From CAYZWU01 sp964482235 (lineage in GTDB: Bacteria; Planctomycetota; B15-G4; CAYZWU01): 64,000 nt of DNA. The stretch covers positions 14,844-78,843 of the forward strand of contig CAYZWU010000022.1 of the NCBI GenBank assembly GCA_964482235.1, written 5' to 3'. Each line of letters opens with the position of its first letter. Within the stretch, counting starts at the first letter, position 1. Both the position numbers and the translations under genes were made by a program. Under the pieces are notes generated by a model. That model saw nothing but the letters and a program-made list of their open reading frames with translations. It was not told where the DNA came from and made no database searches. This document shows positions 8,362 through 17,289 of the stretch, in pieces.

Positions 8362-8739
8362 ATGAAAAAGTTAATGTTCGTTGTTGTGTGTCTTGTTGCC
8401 CTCTGTTTTGCCGAGAGTGCTGACGCGGTGACCCTGTCATCCACCGGCACCTGTCCGGGTGTCATGAGCTTTGACATCACCGCTGCGGCGCCCTTTTCGA
8501 GGATCATGTACCTCCGTGCATTCGGCACGGGATCCTATCCCCTGCCGCCCTGGTCTCCCTGCGCAGGTCTGGTGACCGGGCTGGATGCAACGGCCACCTT
8601 CGTGACATTCGAGGAAGCGGATGCCTTCGGGGAATGCAGCGTATCCACATTCGTTCCTCCGGCAGCCTGCGGCTCGGTCTACGTGCAGTGTATCGACACC
8701 TTGACCTGCACCGCATCCAACGTGATCCTGATTACATGA
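8362..8739 (+). CDS. Small exported cysteine-containing protein
   Basis: This encodes 125 residues starting after GGGAG with 8 bases spacing. The signal peptide is MKKLMFVVVCLVALCFAESADA. The mature part has six Cys (CPG, SPCAG, GECS, AACG, VQC, LTC), which probably form disulfides outside the cytoplasm. The ending, CGSVYVQCIDTLTCTASNVI, resembles the last strand of exported domains common in Planctomycetota and Myxococcota (a QxxD..C..SN pattern). Nothing suggests enzymatic activity. It is monocistronic, closed by the strong hairpin at 8775-8822. Confidence 0.7.
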   Translation: MKKLMFVVVCLVALCFAESADAVTLSSTGTCPGVMSFDITAAAPFSRIMYLRAFGTGSYPLPPWSPCAGLVTGLDATATFVTFEEADAFGECSVSTFVPPAACGSVYVQCIDTLTCTASNVILIT

Positions 8740-8774
8740 TCAACTTTTGACGACCTCCTGTTGAAGCAAAAAGA

Positions 8775-8822
8775 GATGACCCTGGAATTTCCAAATTCAT
8801 GGTTCCAGGGTCATCGTTTTTT
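8775..8822 (+). terminator. Strong intrinsic terminator, probably bidirectional
   Basis: Two perfectly complementary 13-base arms (8775-8787 and 8803-8815, GATGACCCTGGAA and its complement) flank a 15-nt loop and are followed by six T on the plus strand. On the minus strand the hairpin is followed by CTC and five T. It therefore can end transcription of the small exported protein gene from the left and of the converging beta-helix gene from the right. Confidence 0.9.
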
Positions 8823-8873
8823 GTTGCCTCTTCTCGAAGCGGCCTGAAATGCTGGTGTCGATCGAAATGCCGC

Positions 8874-11300
8874 TCACTCTACGGTCAGCACCAGCAGATT
8901 CGTGAGCTCATTCCCCGCGAGAGCCTGAAGAGGGTGCTGCTCGTCATGAATCCAGGCTCCGGGAACAGCAGCCGTGAACAGCGACAGACCGTCGCTTCCG
9001 ATATCCGGCATCATCATCGTAAATATTGGCTGAGCGAGAAAAAGATCGCCATAGGGAGTCGTTTGGGGCGGATCCTGGATGCCCGCTCCGTGCCCGAGCA
9101 CGACAGGAGTTGTTCCAGGTACGCCCACGACCTTCACGTCGATGAGATTGCCGGGGATGACGTCGCCGATCGCGTAGAGATGAAGGTGAAGCTCATCGGC
9201 CCCCATGTCCACCCTGCCGTAGGGCCCTGCGATGCGAGGATCACCCTCGAAGTCCTCCGAAGGAAGGGAGGTCGCCGAGTTGTCCCCCGCATTCGTGCAG
9301 GGCGAGTTCCAGGTCAGGTGGAAGTCATCGTTCGCGGCATCGACGAAAAGGGGATCCGCGTCGATGTTTCCCGTTCCCGGCCAGCCGCCCTCGACGTCGC
9401 AGTAGGAGATCGCGGAAGCGGCCCCGTCGATCTGTTCGGGGGTGTTGTTCCAGAAGATGCTGTTGCACACATCATCCGAGGATGAATGAATGCCGCCCCC
9501 GACGCCGGTGTTGCCGGCCGGCGAACCCGTTCCACCCTGGCCGCACTGGTTGCCGTAAAAAGTACAGTTGATCACAGTGGAGGATTCAGCGTCCATCCCC
9601 GCACCGCTCCCGCCGTCGCCTCCGGCACTCGAATACGAGCTGCCGCCGTCGCCGGTGACACTGGCAGCAACGACACAATTGACAACGACTGATGATCTCA
9701 CGTGCAGTCCCGCGCCGTCGCCGCCCAAGCCTCCATCATAATAATCGCAATCAGGCCCGTTCCCGGTTCTGTTCCTGTAAAAGCGACAGTTCAAAAAAGT
9801 GGCACCCGAGCCTATAGCGCCGCCCCCGCTACCTCCATTTCCAGCGTATCCTGTTCCCCAGCTGGCGCCGCGGCCGGTCTCGTTGCCTGAAAAGACAGAG
9901 TCTGAAATAGTAGTGGACGAATCGATGCAATGAACGCCGCCGCCGAAGCCTCCGTCTCCACCATTCGAGCCGATGCCATCACCGCCGCCGATCCCCGTCG
10001 TATTATCGAGAAATCGGGAGCTTGAAATCATGTGTGGCCCAGAACCCGTCATGTAGGCTCCCCCGCCGTCGCCTCCGTCACCGGCATCGATAGACGCGTC
10101 CGCGCCTTTGCCGGTGATATTGCTGCTGAAGATGCAATTCGAGATTGACGATGTATTGCTGCAGTATGTTCCTCCACCATGCCCCCCACTGCCGGCAACC
10201 CAGTCACCGATTCCACCTTCGCCTGAGCGATTATCCGAGATAGTGCTGTTCGTCATCGTAATATCGGCAGAACAAATCCCGCCTCCGTTTCCTCCGAAGC
10301 CGCCAATTGTGGGAGTACCCGCCCCATTGCCTGCACTGTTCGCTGTGATGATTGAATCCACGCATGACAGGGAGGTGCAGCATAGACCTCCTCCCTTTCC
10401 TCCATCGCCTCCACTACCCATTCCCTGAGGACCTCCGGAACCGGCGGTATTTGACCCGATGAGACAATCGATGATATCGAGCGAATCTCCATCGCAGAAG
10501 ATCCCGCCCCCGTCCCCCCCGTCACCTCCGTCATTGCCGCTGCTGCCGGCGTTCCCAGCCGAATTGCCGGTTACCGTGCAGCCGGTCAGAACCGCCTGGC
10601 TGCAGTAAAGTCCTCCGCCACAACCGCCATGACCAGGATAACCATCACCCCAGCCGCCTTGGCCGCTATGATTCCCTGTTATCTGGGAATTCGTCACTGT
10701 CACGATCGAACAGAAGATCCCCCCACCGGAACCACCATCAGCACCCGTGTAAGGCGACGTGAACATGCTGTCGCCGCCGTTCCCGGTCCAGTTGCCCGTG
10801 ATCAGGGAATCGGAGATGTCGATCGTACTGCTGGAACAGCCAAAGATGCCGCCGCCATTTCCCCCCGGTTCAGCCGGAGCTCCTCCTGAACCATCGGCTC
10901 CATCGAGCGTGCCATTGCTCTCGATGATACAGTTGTCAATTGTGGGATTGCTCGATTCGCACAAGATCCCGCCGCCTTGCTCGGCCAGACCGTTGGTCAG
11001 CTTGAATCCTTCAATGGCGGGAGGCAAACCCAGGTCGGGCGAGAAGGTCACCACGCTGCCCGCCTGGCTCCCGTCGATGATCGTGAGCTCCGGACCGGAC
11101 TCGCCGCTGACCGTGATCGCCTTTCCCAGAAAATCGATGTTCTCCACGTACGTCCCGGAACGAACGACGACCGTGTCACCGTCAAGCGAAGCGTTGATGG
11201 CATCCTGGATCGTTCCGTAGTGATCAGGCACGTAGATTACGGCCGGGAAGCCGATGGAAGAGAGAATACAGAATACCGCTACGACCAATCCACAGCGCAT
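8874..11300 (-). CDS. Large Gly-rich exported right-handed beta-helix protein
   Basis: Begins at the ATG at 11300, 7 bases after GGAGG; the GTG just upstream is less likely. The 808-residue product has a short signal peptide (MRCGLVVAVFCILSSIGF), then IYVPDHYGTIQDAI, the opening of PbH1/pectate-lyase-like exported proteins. About 20 parallel beta-helix turns follow, many carrying glycine inserts of the GGDGGDGGGIFC kind next to a Cys and an NSTISDN asparagine ladder. Near the end are DADPLFVDAANDDFHL, SPCTNAGD and RVDMGADEL, the choice-of-anchor Q pattern. The final 100 residues form the recurrent C-terminal domain. It is probably surface-exposed or secreted with unknown binding or enzymatic activity, and has no catalytic motif I can name. 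Paralogue of the next gene. Confidence 0.85.
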   Translation of the reverse strand: MRCGLVVAVFCILSSIGFPAVIYVPDHYGTIQDAINASLDGDTVVVRSGTYVENIDFLGKAITVSGESGPELTIIDGSQAGSVVTFSPDLGLPPAIEGFKLTNGLAEQGGGILCESSNPTIDNCIIESNGTLDGADGSGGAPAEPGGNGGGIFGCSSSTIDISDSLITGNWTGNGGDSMFTSPYTGADGGSGGGIFCSIVTVTNSQITGNHSGQGGWGDGYPGHGGCGGGLYCSQAVLTGCTVTGNSAGNAGSSGNDGGDGGDGGGIFCDGDSLDIIDCLIGSNTAGSGGPQGMGSGGDGGKGGGLCCTSLSCVDSIITANSAGNGAGTPTIGGFGGNGGGICSADITMTNSTISDNRSGEGGIGDWVAGSGGHGGGTYCSNTSSISNCIFSSNITGKGADASIDAGDGGDGGGAYMTGSGPHMISSSRFLDNTTGIGGGDGIGSNGGDGGFGGGVHCIDSSTTISDSVFSGNETGRGASWGTGYAGNGGSGGGAIGSGATFLNCRFYRNRTGNGPDCDYYDGGLGGDGAGLHVRSSVVVNCVVAASVTGDGGSSYSSAGGDGGSGAGMDAESSTVINCTFYGNQCGQGGTGSPAGNTGVGGGIHSSSDDVCNSIFWNNTPEQIDGAASAISYCDVEGGWPGTGNIDADPLFVDAANDDFHLTWNSPCTNAGDNSATSLPSEDFEGDPRIAGPYGRVDMGADELHLHLYAIGDVIPGNLIDVKVVGVPGTTPVVLGHGAGIQDPPQTTPYGDLFLAQPIFTMMMPDIGSDGLSLFTAAVPGAWIHDEQHPLQALAGNELTNLLVLTVE

Positions 11301-11531
11301 CACACACCTCCATCGATAACAGGATTTGTCCCGAAAGATCCGTTCCTGGCTGTTCGTACTGCCCTAGATGATCATTGATAAGGCGCAGCGAGTTTTTTGG
11401 CAAGTGTTTTCATGCCGGATCAAGACGCCATGGTCCGGCGAATCAGCGAAATCGCCGAGGCCCCGGTACTGAGCAGCCGGGGCAGTTCCCAGCTGCCGGC
11501 TCGAATGACTTCTTGCACGGGCTCCCCGAGA

Positions 11532-12818
11532 CTACTCGACACCCAGAATCCAGAGGTTGCTCAGCTCCGTTCCCACGAGTGCCTGTAGGGGGATTCGCGT
11601 CCCGGGCGGCAGCGTTGTTGTCACCACCCTGTCGATGAGTCTCACGCCGTTGTCCGGAATGGGATTGAAATGCACCCTGTGCTCCCAGGGCGGCAGCAGC
11701 CATAAATTGCCGTATGCCGTGGGATCGGGCGTCGGGCTGACTCCGGATCCGGAAATCAGCATCACGGGATTCGTCTTCGGCCATCCGATGACGACACCCG
11801 TGGCCTTGCCTCCCGGCGACACCTTGCCCCGGATATAGAAGTGCGCGTGGAACTCGTCGGCCCCGATGTCCGGAAAGGCGAAGAGCCCGGTGCGCGGATC
11901 ACCCTCGAAATCGATGTCCGGGAGCCCGGCCGCGTTCCTGTCGCCGGCCGAGCGGCAAGGGGAGTCGAAGGGGATGTGGAAGTCGCCCATCGCGGGATCG
12001 AGGAAGAGCGGATCGGCATCGATGTTCCCCGTTCCCGCGTAGCCTCCCTTCACGTCGCAGTAGGTCACGTCGAGACCCGCGGGCAGCTCGTTCGGCACAT
12101 TGTCCCAGAAGATCGTGTTGGTGATCTTCGGTTTCGACTGGTAGACGTAGATGCCGCCGCCGTTGCCGGCCGAGTTCGCGAAAAAGGTGTTGTTCGTGAT
12201 GACGGGGTCCGACGAGTATCCGATGTAGATCGCTCCCCCCGTTGCATTTGCCACGTGATTCCCCGTGATGATGTTGTTCACGATATGCGGAGAAGAGCTC
12301 GTCAGGCAGAAGATACCGCCGCCGGCACTGGGGCCGTCGTTGTCCATGATGAGATTCCCGATGATCACGGGAGACGACTTGGTATTGCACGAGATGCCGC
12401 CGCCGCAGAGAGACGTGTTCTTGACGATCACGTTGTTCCTGATTGTGGGTGACGAGGAGGAATTGCAATGAACACCTCCGCCTTCACCCCAGATCAAATC
12501 GCCGCTGCCGTTGGTGAGGGTGAATCCCTCGATCACGGAATCGGCCGCTTCGAGGCTGAAGAACGTGACGCAGCTGCCGGTTTGATTTCCGTCTATCACC
12601 GTGACGCGAGGACCCAGCTCGCTTCGCACCGTGATCGCTTTGCCGTTGAAGTTGACGTTCTCAACGTAGGTCCCGGGCCGGACGACGACCGTGTCGCCCT
12701 GCGCGGACGCCTTGATGGCATCCTGAATGGTCGGCTGATCGTCGGGAACGTAGATTTCGGCCGAGAAGCCGATGGACGAGAAAAGGGCAATCGCGAGCAG
12801 GATCGATCCGCAGCGCAT
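11532..12818 (-). CDS. Exported right-handed beta-helix protein, paralogue of the downstream gene
   Basis: I chose the ATG at 12818 because AAGGAGG lies 7 bases upstream and it starts the signal peptide MRCGSILLAIALFSSIGFSA. A longer open frame adds 22 residues before it. The 428-residue product opens with IYVPDDQPTIQDAIKAS, then PbH1 turns with the pattern SSPTIRNNVI, SSPVIIGNLI, SSPHIVNNII and DPVITNNTF, a DADPLFLDPAMGDFHIP / FPDIGADEFH choice-of-anchor Q segment, and a C-terminal 100-residue domain. Ribosome site, first codons and leader are nearly identical to those of the gene at 8874-11300, which shows tandem duplication. This copy lacks the long glycine inserts. Confidence 0.87.
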   Translation of the reverse strand: MRCGSILLAIALFSSIGFSAEIYVPDDQPTIQDAIKASAQGDTVVVRPGTYVENVNFNGKAITVRSELGPRVTVIDGNQTGSCVTFFSLEAADSVIEGFTLTNGSGDLIWGEGGGVHCNSSSSPTIRNNVIVKNTSLCGGGISCNTKSSPVIIGNLIMDNDGPSAGGGIFCLTSSSPHIVNNIITGNHVANATGGAIYIGYSSDPVITNNTFFANSAGNGGGIYVYQSKPKITNTIFWDNVPNELPAGLDVTYCDVKGGYAGTGNIDADPLFLDPAMGDFHIPFDSPCRSAGDRNAAGLPDIDFEGDPRTGLFAFPDIGADEFHAHFYIRGKVSPGGKATGVVIGWPKTNPVMLISGSGVSPTPDPTAYGNLWLLPPWEHRVHFNPIPDNGVRLIDRVVTTTLPPGTRIPLQALVGTELSNLWILGVE

Positions 12819-13016
12819 CACACACCTCCTTGTTTTCGCTCCAGCGATGGTCGGGTTGGCCCGTGAGTCCAATAGGACCGCCATTCTAATATAAACCGGG
12901 TTTCATGGAAACAAAAAAGAGGCGTCAGAGGGCTACACAGCCATGGATCTCGTCCTTGGCTGCACGACTTTCAGCGCAATCAGCGAGCGTTCCGGAGCAG
13001 CGCTCCGCAGCAGCGA

Positions 13017-14477
13017 TCAGGCGTTGCCGCGGACAGTCAAACCGTAGAGCTCGGCGTAGGTTCCGGCGTGCCTCACGAAATCGCCGCAGTAGAGGATCGG
13101 GTGCGGCCCCGGATAGACGGAGCGGATATCCTTCACATCGCGCATCTTCACCAGCACGCGCGTGGCGCACCCGCCCGTGGGCGGGCAGGCCGGCGAGCTC
13201 TCGATATTGCCCCCCCAGGCATCGAGCGTCTTCTTCCCGGAGTGATACTTGAACAGTGTGGCCGCTTCGCCGGCCGGCCACTGCACATCGAGGGCGAGCG
13301 TCTTGGGCATCTGGTGGAAGAAGGGGCGCAGCAGATAGGGCGCGCTCTCCCCGCCCGGACCGTGCAGCCTGGTGGCGCAGGTGCAATGGGATCCGAAGTA
13401 GAGATTCTCCTCCGTGTCGAATTCGGGGTTGTGCTGGAATCCGCCGCGGCCGAAGAGGCGAGCTCCCAGCATGAGCGAGAGGGTGGCGTTGAGGTCGTTC
13501 TCGCAGCCGCAGGGAACGAGGTTGCCGTTGTTGAGAGCGAAGCTGAGGCACGGCTTGCGGTGCTTGAGGAAGAGGCACTCGATGGTGATGGCGTCGGCCT
13601 CGTGGCGTTCCATCAGCTTCAGCACCGCCACGTGGGCGCGCGCGGCATCGATGAACGCCTTCTCGTCGAGGTCCATGATCCTGTCGGCGCTGCCGCGGAC
13701 GAAGCGGGCCAGCTGCTCCACCTCCGGCGTCGCCTGCACCTCGTCGAAGAGGTCGTTGAAGTGGCCGGCAGGTACGCCGTGGATGTCCATGCCGAAGAAC
13801 GCCTCCCTGTCGTCCGCCTCCTCCTTGAGCCGGCCCGAGACGCGCAGCAGCCGGCTCTGCGCCATGCCGGAGTGGGCATGAACGCTGCGTAGCCCGCGCT
13901 CCAGCGCGGCAAAGTTCTCGATCGAGTGGATGTACTGAACGCGCGGCGCGTGGTCGAGCTTCTTCGGCGGCAGCTGGTGGTTGGCGCCCACGGGGTGATA
14001 GACGATGACCGGACCGTCGAAGGACTCGATGATGGGCACGAGCTTCGAGCTGAAGGAGTTCCAGAAATTGAAAAGGAGGAGAGCATCCGGCTTTGTGCTC
14101 TTCACGTCGTTGATGAAGCTCTCGATTCCGGCGGCCGTGTAGATGGAAGCGTCGTCGATTTTCAGGGCGAGATCGAGGCCGTGTGCTATGCCGCTAATCC
14201 GGTCCATGAACAGGGCCTGCTGCTCCTCCGGCTCGAACTGGTTCCCCGGCCAGGTCGACCACTTGTGCCGGCTCCAGCCGTCCTCGCACTTGCCCTCGAG
14301 CACCACGTCGGCAGGCGGATAGAAGAAGGCGCCGCGCACGACGGCCGCACGCCTGGGGCGCGGAGCGGCTGTCAGCTCCAGGGGGATCAATCCCGTGCAG
14401 CCCCCGGGCAGGAGGGCGCAGGCGGCGAGGGCTGATGCCGACTTCAGAAACGTACGACGATCAACAGTGCTGTTCAT
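13017..14477 (-). CDS. Tat-exported lipoprotein related to sugar isomerases
   Basis: This encodes 486 residues from the ATG at 14477, 8 bases after AAGGAG. The N-terminus has a twin-arginine motif (DRRTFLKSA), a hydrophobic stretch and LLPGGC, so it is a probable Tat-exported lipoprotein. The remainder has the look of an L-fucose/L-arabinose isomerase-like Rossmann protein: DALLLFNFWNSFSSK, GPVIVYHP, then AITIECLFL, CLSFALNNGNLVPCGCENDLNATLSL, which matches the E..C.....G..P.CE.D conserved in fucose-isomerase-like proteins, and GSHCTCATRLHG. Cytoplasmic isomerases of this fold use Glu/Asp to bind Mn. Export to the cell surface is unusual and suggests a different role. It lies just downstream of the DUF4440 gene (13 bases), so the two probably form an operon. 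Confidence 0.75.
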   Translation of the reverse strand: MNSTVDRRTFLKSASALAACALLPGGCTGLIPLELTAAPRPRRAAVVRGAFFYPPADVVLEGKCEDGWSRHKWSTWPGNQFEPEEQQALFMDRISGIAHGLDLALKIDDASIYTAAGIESFINDVKSTKPDALLLFNFWNSFSSKLVPIIESFDGPVIVYHPVGANHQLPPKKLDHAPRVQYIHSIENFAALERGLRSVHAHSGMAQSRLLRVSGRLKEEADDREAFFGMDIHGVPAGHFNDLFDEVQATPEVEQLARFVRGSADRIMDLDEKAFIDAARAHVAVLKLMERHEADAITIECLFLKHRKPCLSFALNNGNLVPCGCENDLNATLSLMLGARLFGRGGFQHNPEFDTEENLYFGSHCTCATRLHGPGGESAPYLLRPFFHQMPKTLALDVQWPAGEAATLFKYHSGKKTLDAWGGNIESSPACPPTGGCATRVLVKMRDVKDIRSVYPGPHPILYCGDFVRHAGTYAELYGLTVRGNA

Positions 14478-14490
14478 CAAAACACTCCTT

Positions 14491-14892
14491 TCAATCGATG
14501 GGGAGCCACGTCTCGTGGAGGTGTACCCAGAGCGGCTTCCCGTTCCGATCCCGCTGCCGGAAGAGAACGGTACTCACTCGTGCCGTGGTCGTGGAGCCGA
14601 ACTGCCACTCTTCGTAGGTCGCGAGGGCGTAGTGGTTCGAGGAAAGGCGGTAGCGGGGATTCCGGATCTCGATCCGGAAGGAATCGTCACGCGAACCGTG
14701 CGCTGACCAGAAGCTGGCGGTAACCTGGGCGCGGTCCTCGGATGTCCCTCCGGGATGGATGATCATGAAATCGCCTGACAGCACTTCGCTGAATCGCTCG
14801 AAGGCCTCGCGCGTCTTCGGCAGACTGCCGCGCATCCACTCCTGGATGAACCGATGGAGGTCGATCACCTCGTCGAGGATGGGGTGACTCAT
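14491..14892 (-). CDS. DUF4440/SnoaL-like small cytoplasmic protein
   Basis: This encodes 133 residues with no signal peptide. The pattern FSEVLSGDFMIIHPGG, ASFWSAHGSR, FRIEIRNPRYRL, YALATYEEWQF, VSTVLFRQRD and WVHLHETWLP fits the DUF4440 branch of the NTF2/SnoaL cone-shaped fold. These are usually small ligand-binding or accessory proteins, and no active site can be assigned. It is upstream of and close to the isomerase-like gene on the same strand. Confidence 0.75.
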   Translation of the reverse strand: MSHPILDEVIDLHRFIQEWMRGSLPKTREAFERFSEVLSGDFMIIHPGGTSEDRAQVTASFWSAHGSRDDSFRIEIRNPRYRLSSNHYALATYEEWQFGSTTTARVSTVLFRQRDRNGKPLWVHLHETWLPID

Positions 14893-15044
14893 TGGGTTCT
14901 ATCCTCTTCCGGACCGCAACGGCGCGCAGCCTCGTGAACGTTGGAAGCAGGTTCCATTCTATGTAAACGGCAGATGGAGTACACAGGCTTTTCAAGGAGG
15001 CCGCCCGGAATGGTACGGGATCGATCTCCGGATCGATAAACAGA

Positions 15045-15073
15045 GCTCCCCCTCTCTGGAGGAGAGGGGGAGC
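15045..15073 (-). terminator. Hairpin downstream of the propeller gene, possible terminator
   Basis: Two perfect 12-base arms (15045-15056 and 15062-15073) with a 5-nt loop lie about 60 bases beyond the stop of the gene at 15136-16515. The minus-strand flank after the stem is TCTGTTTATC, a weak U-tract. It is a strong stem but only a plausible terminator. Confidence 0.45.
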
Positions 15074-15135
15074 ATTCCCACCCGAAGCACCGTCAGACCG
15101 GGTAACCGTCATCCGTCTTGCTGCATCAGAAGCGG

Positions 15136-16515
15136 TCAGGGCAGCTTCTGAAAAGTGAAGAGATCGAAGTCAAGTGTTGAATCAGGGTAGTGTCCGATGA
15201 ACGGCCATACGGTGTACAATCCTGCAGGAGCGCCACGCGGCACCTTCCCGGGGATGTTGTATCGATAGATGGTCGATTTGGCCGGCACCACGACGTTCAT
15301 CAGATGAAAGGGCCCCATGGTCCCGAAACCGGGTACATCGACCATGGCCCATGCCTGAAGGAGGAGATTGTCGAACGTGTAGTTGGTCGCGCTGCCGTTG
15401 ACGTAGAAGATCCCTCCCGTCGACGGAATGATCGCGGGCGGATCGACCACCGAGACGGAGAGGCTCACCGTCTGTTCGCCTCCTATCTCCACCATGAAGA
15501 TATCGTGGCCGCCGGAGCTTGGAAAAGTGGTGGTGCCGGCGACCATGTAGTTCCCGTAGGAGTTCTGCACGATCGAGTTGGCGGCGTCGGCGCCCACATC
15601 GCCGCAGGTCTGCGTCCAGAGCTCATTGCCACTGCTGTCGGCCTTCACGATGTAGAAGTCGCTGTCCCCGGCGCCGAACGAGTAGGTGTAACCGACGGCC
15701 AGGAAACCTTCATGAAAGGTCTGCAGCACCGAGCGCGCCCCATCATCGCCAGGCCCGCCGTAAGTCTGCGACCAGAGCTCTGTGCCGCTGCTGTCGGTCT
15801 TTACCATGTAGATATCGAGATCGCCCCCGCCGAAGGAATCGGAAGAACCGGCAAGGATGAAGCCTCCATCGGAGGTCTCCTCGAGCGAGAATGCCATGTC
15901 GTGACCGGGTCCGCCGAACGTCTGCTCCCAGACCATGTTTCCAAGGAGGTCCACCTTGATCAAATAGAAATCGCACCCTCCCGCGCCGTAGGAATAGGTA
16001 TACCCGGCAGCGACGAATCCCCCCCCATCCGAGGTTGTCAGCACCGCCTGGGCAGAGTCGGATGCCGGACCGCCAAAAGCCTCCGCCCACAGGGTATGGC
16101 CGCTCGCTCTGGTCCTGACCAGATAGACATCCTCGCTGCCCGCACCGTAGTAATCGGTGCTGCCGGCGACGATGAAACCGTGGTCCGGATTCTGCTGTGA
16201 CGCGTTGGCAATCTCGTTGCCGGGACCGCCCAGGGGCAGTATCGCTATTTGATTGCCCTGCTCGTCCGTCCTGACCAGGTAGAAGTCGAAACCGCCCGCC
16301 CCGTAGGAGCCGGTCGAACCGGTGATGATGTATCCCCCGTTGGAGATCAGCTCCAGCGACTGGCCGAATTCATCGCTGGCCCCGCCGTAGTTGTGGGTCC
16401 GGATGATGTCGCCCTCGACGGCCTGAGCGCTCGAGACGGCCAGGAGCGCCAGAAAACCGCTGATCAGGATTGCCTTCAAATGAGCTTCAAGTTTGTTCAT
16501 CGCTTCCTTGTACAT
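15136..16515 (-). CDS. Exported six-repeat beta-propeller-like protein
   Basis: I chose the ATG at 16515, which follows AAAAGGAG with 9 bases spacing and begins MYKEAMNKLEAHL and a signal sequence ending SSAQA. A longer open frame adds 8 residues. The 459-residue protein has six repeats of about 50 residues, each with FGGPGxDxAxSLxETxDGGFIxAGxTxSxGAGxxDFYLVKxDxxGNxxW. These are propeller blades of the SBBP/delta-60 kind found in exported proteins. A C-terminal beta-domain of about 110 residues (from QTVSLSVSVVDPPAI) ends the protein. A surface or secreted structural role is likely; there is no catalytic signature. Confidence 0.8.
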   Translation of the reverse strand: MYKEAMNKLEAHLKAILISGFLALLAVSSAQAVEGDIIRTHNYGGASDEFGQSLELISNGGYIITGSTGSYGAGGFDFYLVRTDEQGNQIAILPLGGPGNEIANASQQNPDHGFIVAGSTDYYGAGSEDVYLVRTRASGHTLWAEAFGGPASDSAQAVLTTSDGGGFVAAGYTYSYGAGGCDFYLIKVDLLGNMVWEQTFGGPGHDMAFSLEETSDGGFILAGSSDSFGGGDLDIYMVKTDSSGTELWSQTYGGPGDDGARSVLQTFHEGFLAVGYTYSFGAGDSDFYIVKADSSGNELWTQTCGDVGADAANSIVQNSYGNYMVAGTTTFPSSGGHDIFMVEIGGEQTVSLSVSVVDPPAIIPSTGGIFYVNGSATNYTFDNLLLQAWAMVDVPGFGTMGPFHLMNVVVPAKSTIYRYNIPGKVPRGAPAGLYTVWPFIGHYPDSTLDFDLFTFQKLP

Positions 16516-16826
16516 GGTTGAACTCTCCTTTTCTCGCATCCTCGAACCGAGGTGAATCAGATGACTTGCACTTCCTTTGCAGCGGAACCGTCAAGCTCCG
16601 CCAACCATGGAGAAAGAAGGCGCGCCGGAACCGAACGCCCTGGCGAGCTTTTTTTGGGAATCCCCGAAATCCGACCCGACGAGCTTGTCATCGCGCCCAG
16701 GTGAAGCCCTCCGGACAGCTCCCTCTGAAAAAAACAGGTGTCGTTATAAATCCAGCAAATCAAGTAAGTTAAAACCACATGGAGCCACGGGGATTATGGT
16801 TTTTCGCTGAAAAATCCTTTTGCTTG

Positions 16827-16863
16827 TTGCGAATCGTCTTTGTGTATGTATACTCACATACAC
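16827..16863 (+). promoter_or_regulatory. Promoter with YtrA-type operator over the -10 box
   Basis: A -35-like TTGCGA (16827-16832), a 16-base spacer and -10 TATACT (16849-16854) precede the GntR gene. Over the -10 lies a perfect inverted repeat: GTGTATG (16842-16848) and CATACAC (16857-16863). The outer GTGTA and TACAC half-sites, 12 bases apart, match the operator type known for YtrA-subfamily GntR regulators. This indicates autorepression of the regulator-ABC operon. Most of the 16516-16893 region outside this site shows nothing else clear. Confidence 0.8.
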
Positions 16864-16893
16864 TTGGTTATTTTCAAAGCAGGATCGAGCGCC

Positions 16894-17289
16894 ATGCAGC
16901 TTTACATCAACCCGAAAAAGGGAGTTCCGGCCTGGAGGCAGATCGTCCAGCAGGTGAAGAACCTGGCTGCTGCCGGCGCCCTGGAACCGGGGGAAAAACT
17001 ACCCTCCGTCCGCGCGCTGGCAAAGGAGATAGGCGTCAATCCCATCACCACGGCCCGGGCCTATCGCGAGCTCGAGGCCGAGGGAGTGATAGAGACCCGC
17101 CAGGGCGCGGGCACCTTTCTCGCCAGCCGGCGGATCCTGCTCACCGAGGAGGAAGCCCTCCGCCGCATCCTCCCGCTCGTGGACGAGGCGCTCGTCAATT
17201 CGAGGCAGATGGGCATGACCTGCGAGGCTCTGATCAAACTGATCCGCGAGCGAAACAGCGAGGTCTTCAAGGATAAGGAAGAAGAATGA
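16894..17289 (+). CDS. GntR-family transcriptional regulator, YtrA subfamily
   Basis: I chose the ATG at 16894 (MQLYINPKKGVPAWRQIVQQ). The upstream ATG at 16840 would lie inside the promoter/operator. The 131-residue product is the usual short YtrA form: a winged helix (QVKNLAAAGALEPGEKLPSVRALAKEIGVN, then ITTARAYRELEAEGVIETRQGAGTFL) followed by only about 50 residues of dimerisation helices. Such regulators repress a neighbouring ABC transporter gene set and respond to envelope stress or antimicrobials. It overlaps the ATP-binding gene by an ATGA junction, and a matching operator lies just upstream. Confidence 0.93.
   Translation: MQLYINPKKGVPAWRQIVQQVKNLAAAGALEPGEKLPSVRALAKEIGVNPITTARAYRELEAEGVIETRQGAGTFLASRRILLTEEEALRRILPLVDEALVNSRQMGMTCEALIKLIRERNSEVFKDKEEE

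Noticed and set aside
15045..15073. Perfect hairpin as part of the palindromic family
   Set aside because: Its stem sequence (GCTCCCCCTCTC) is unrelated to that of the four elements and is much shorter. It was kept only as a possible terminator.
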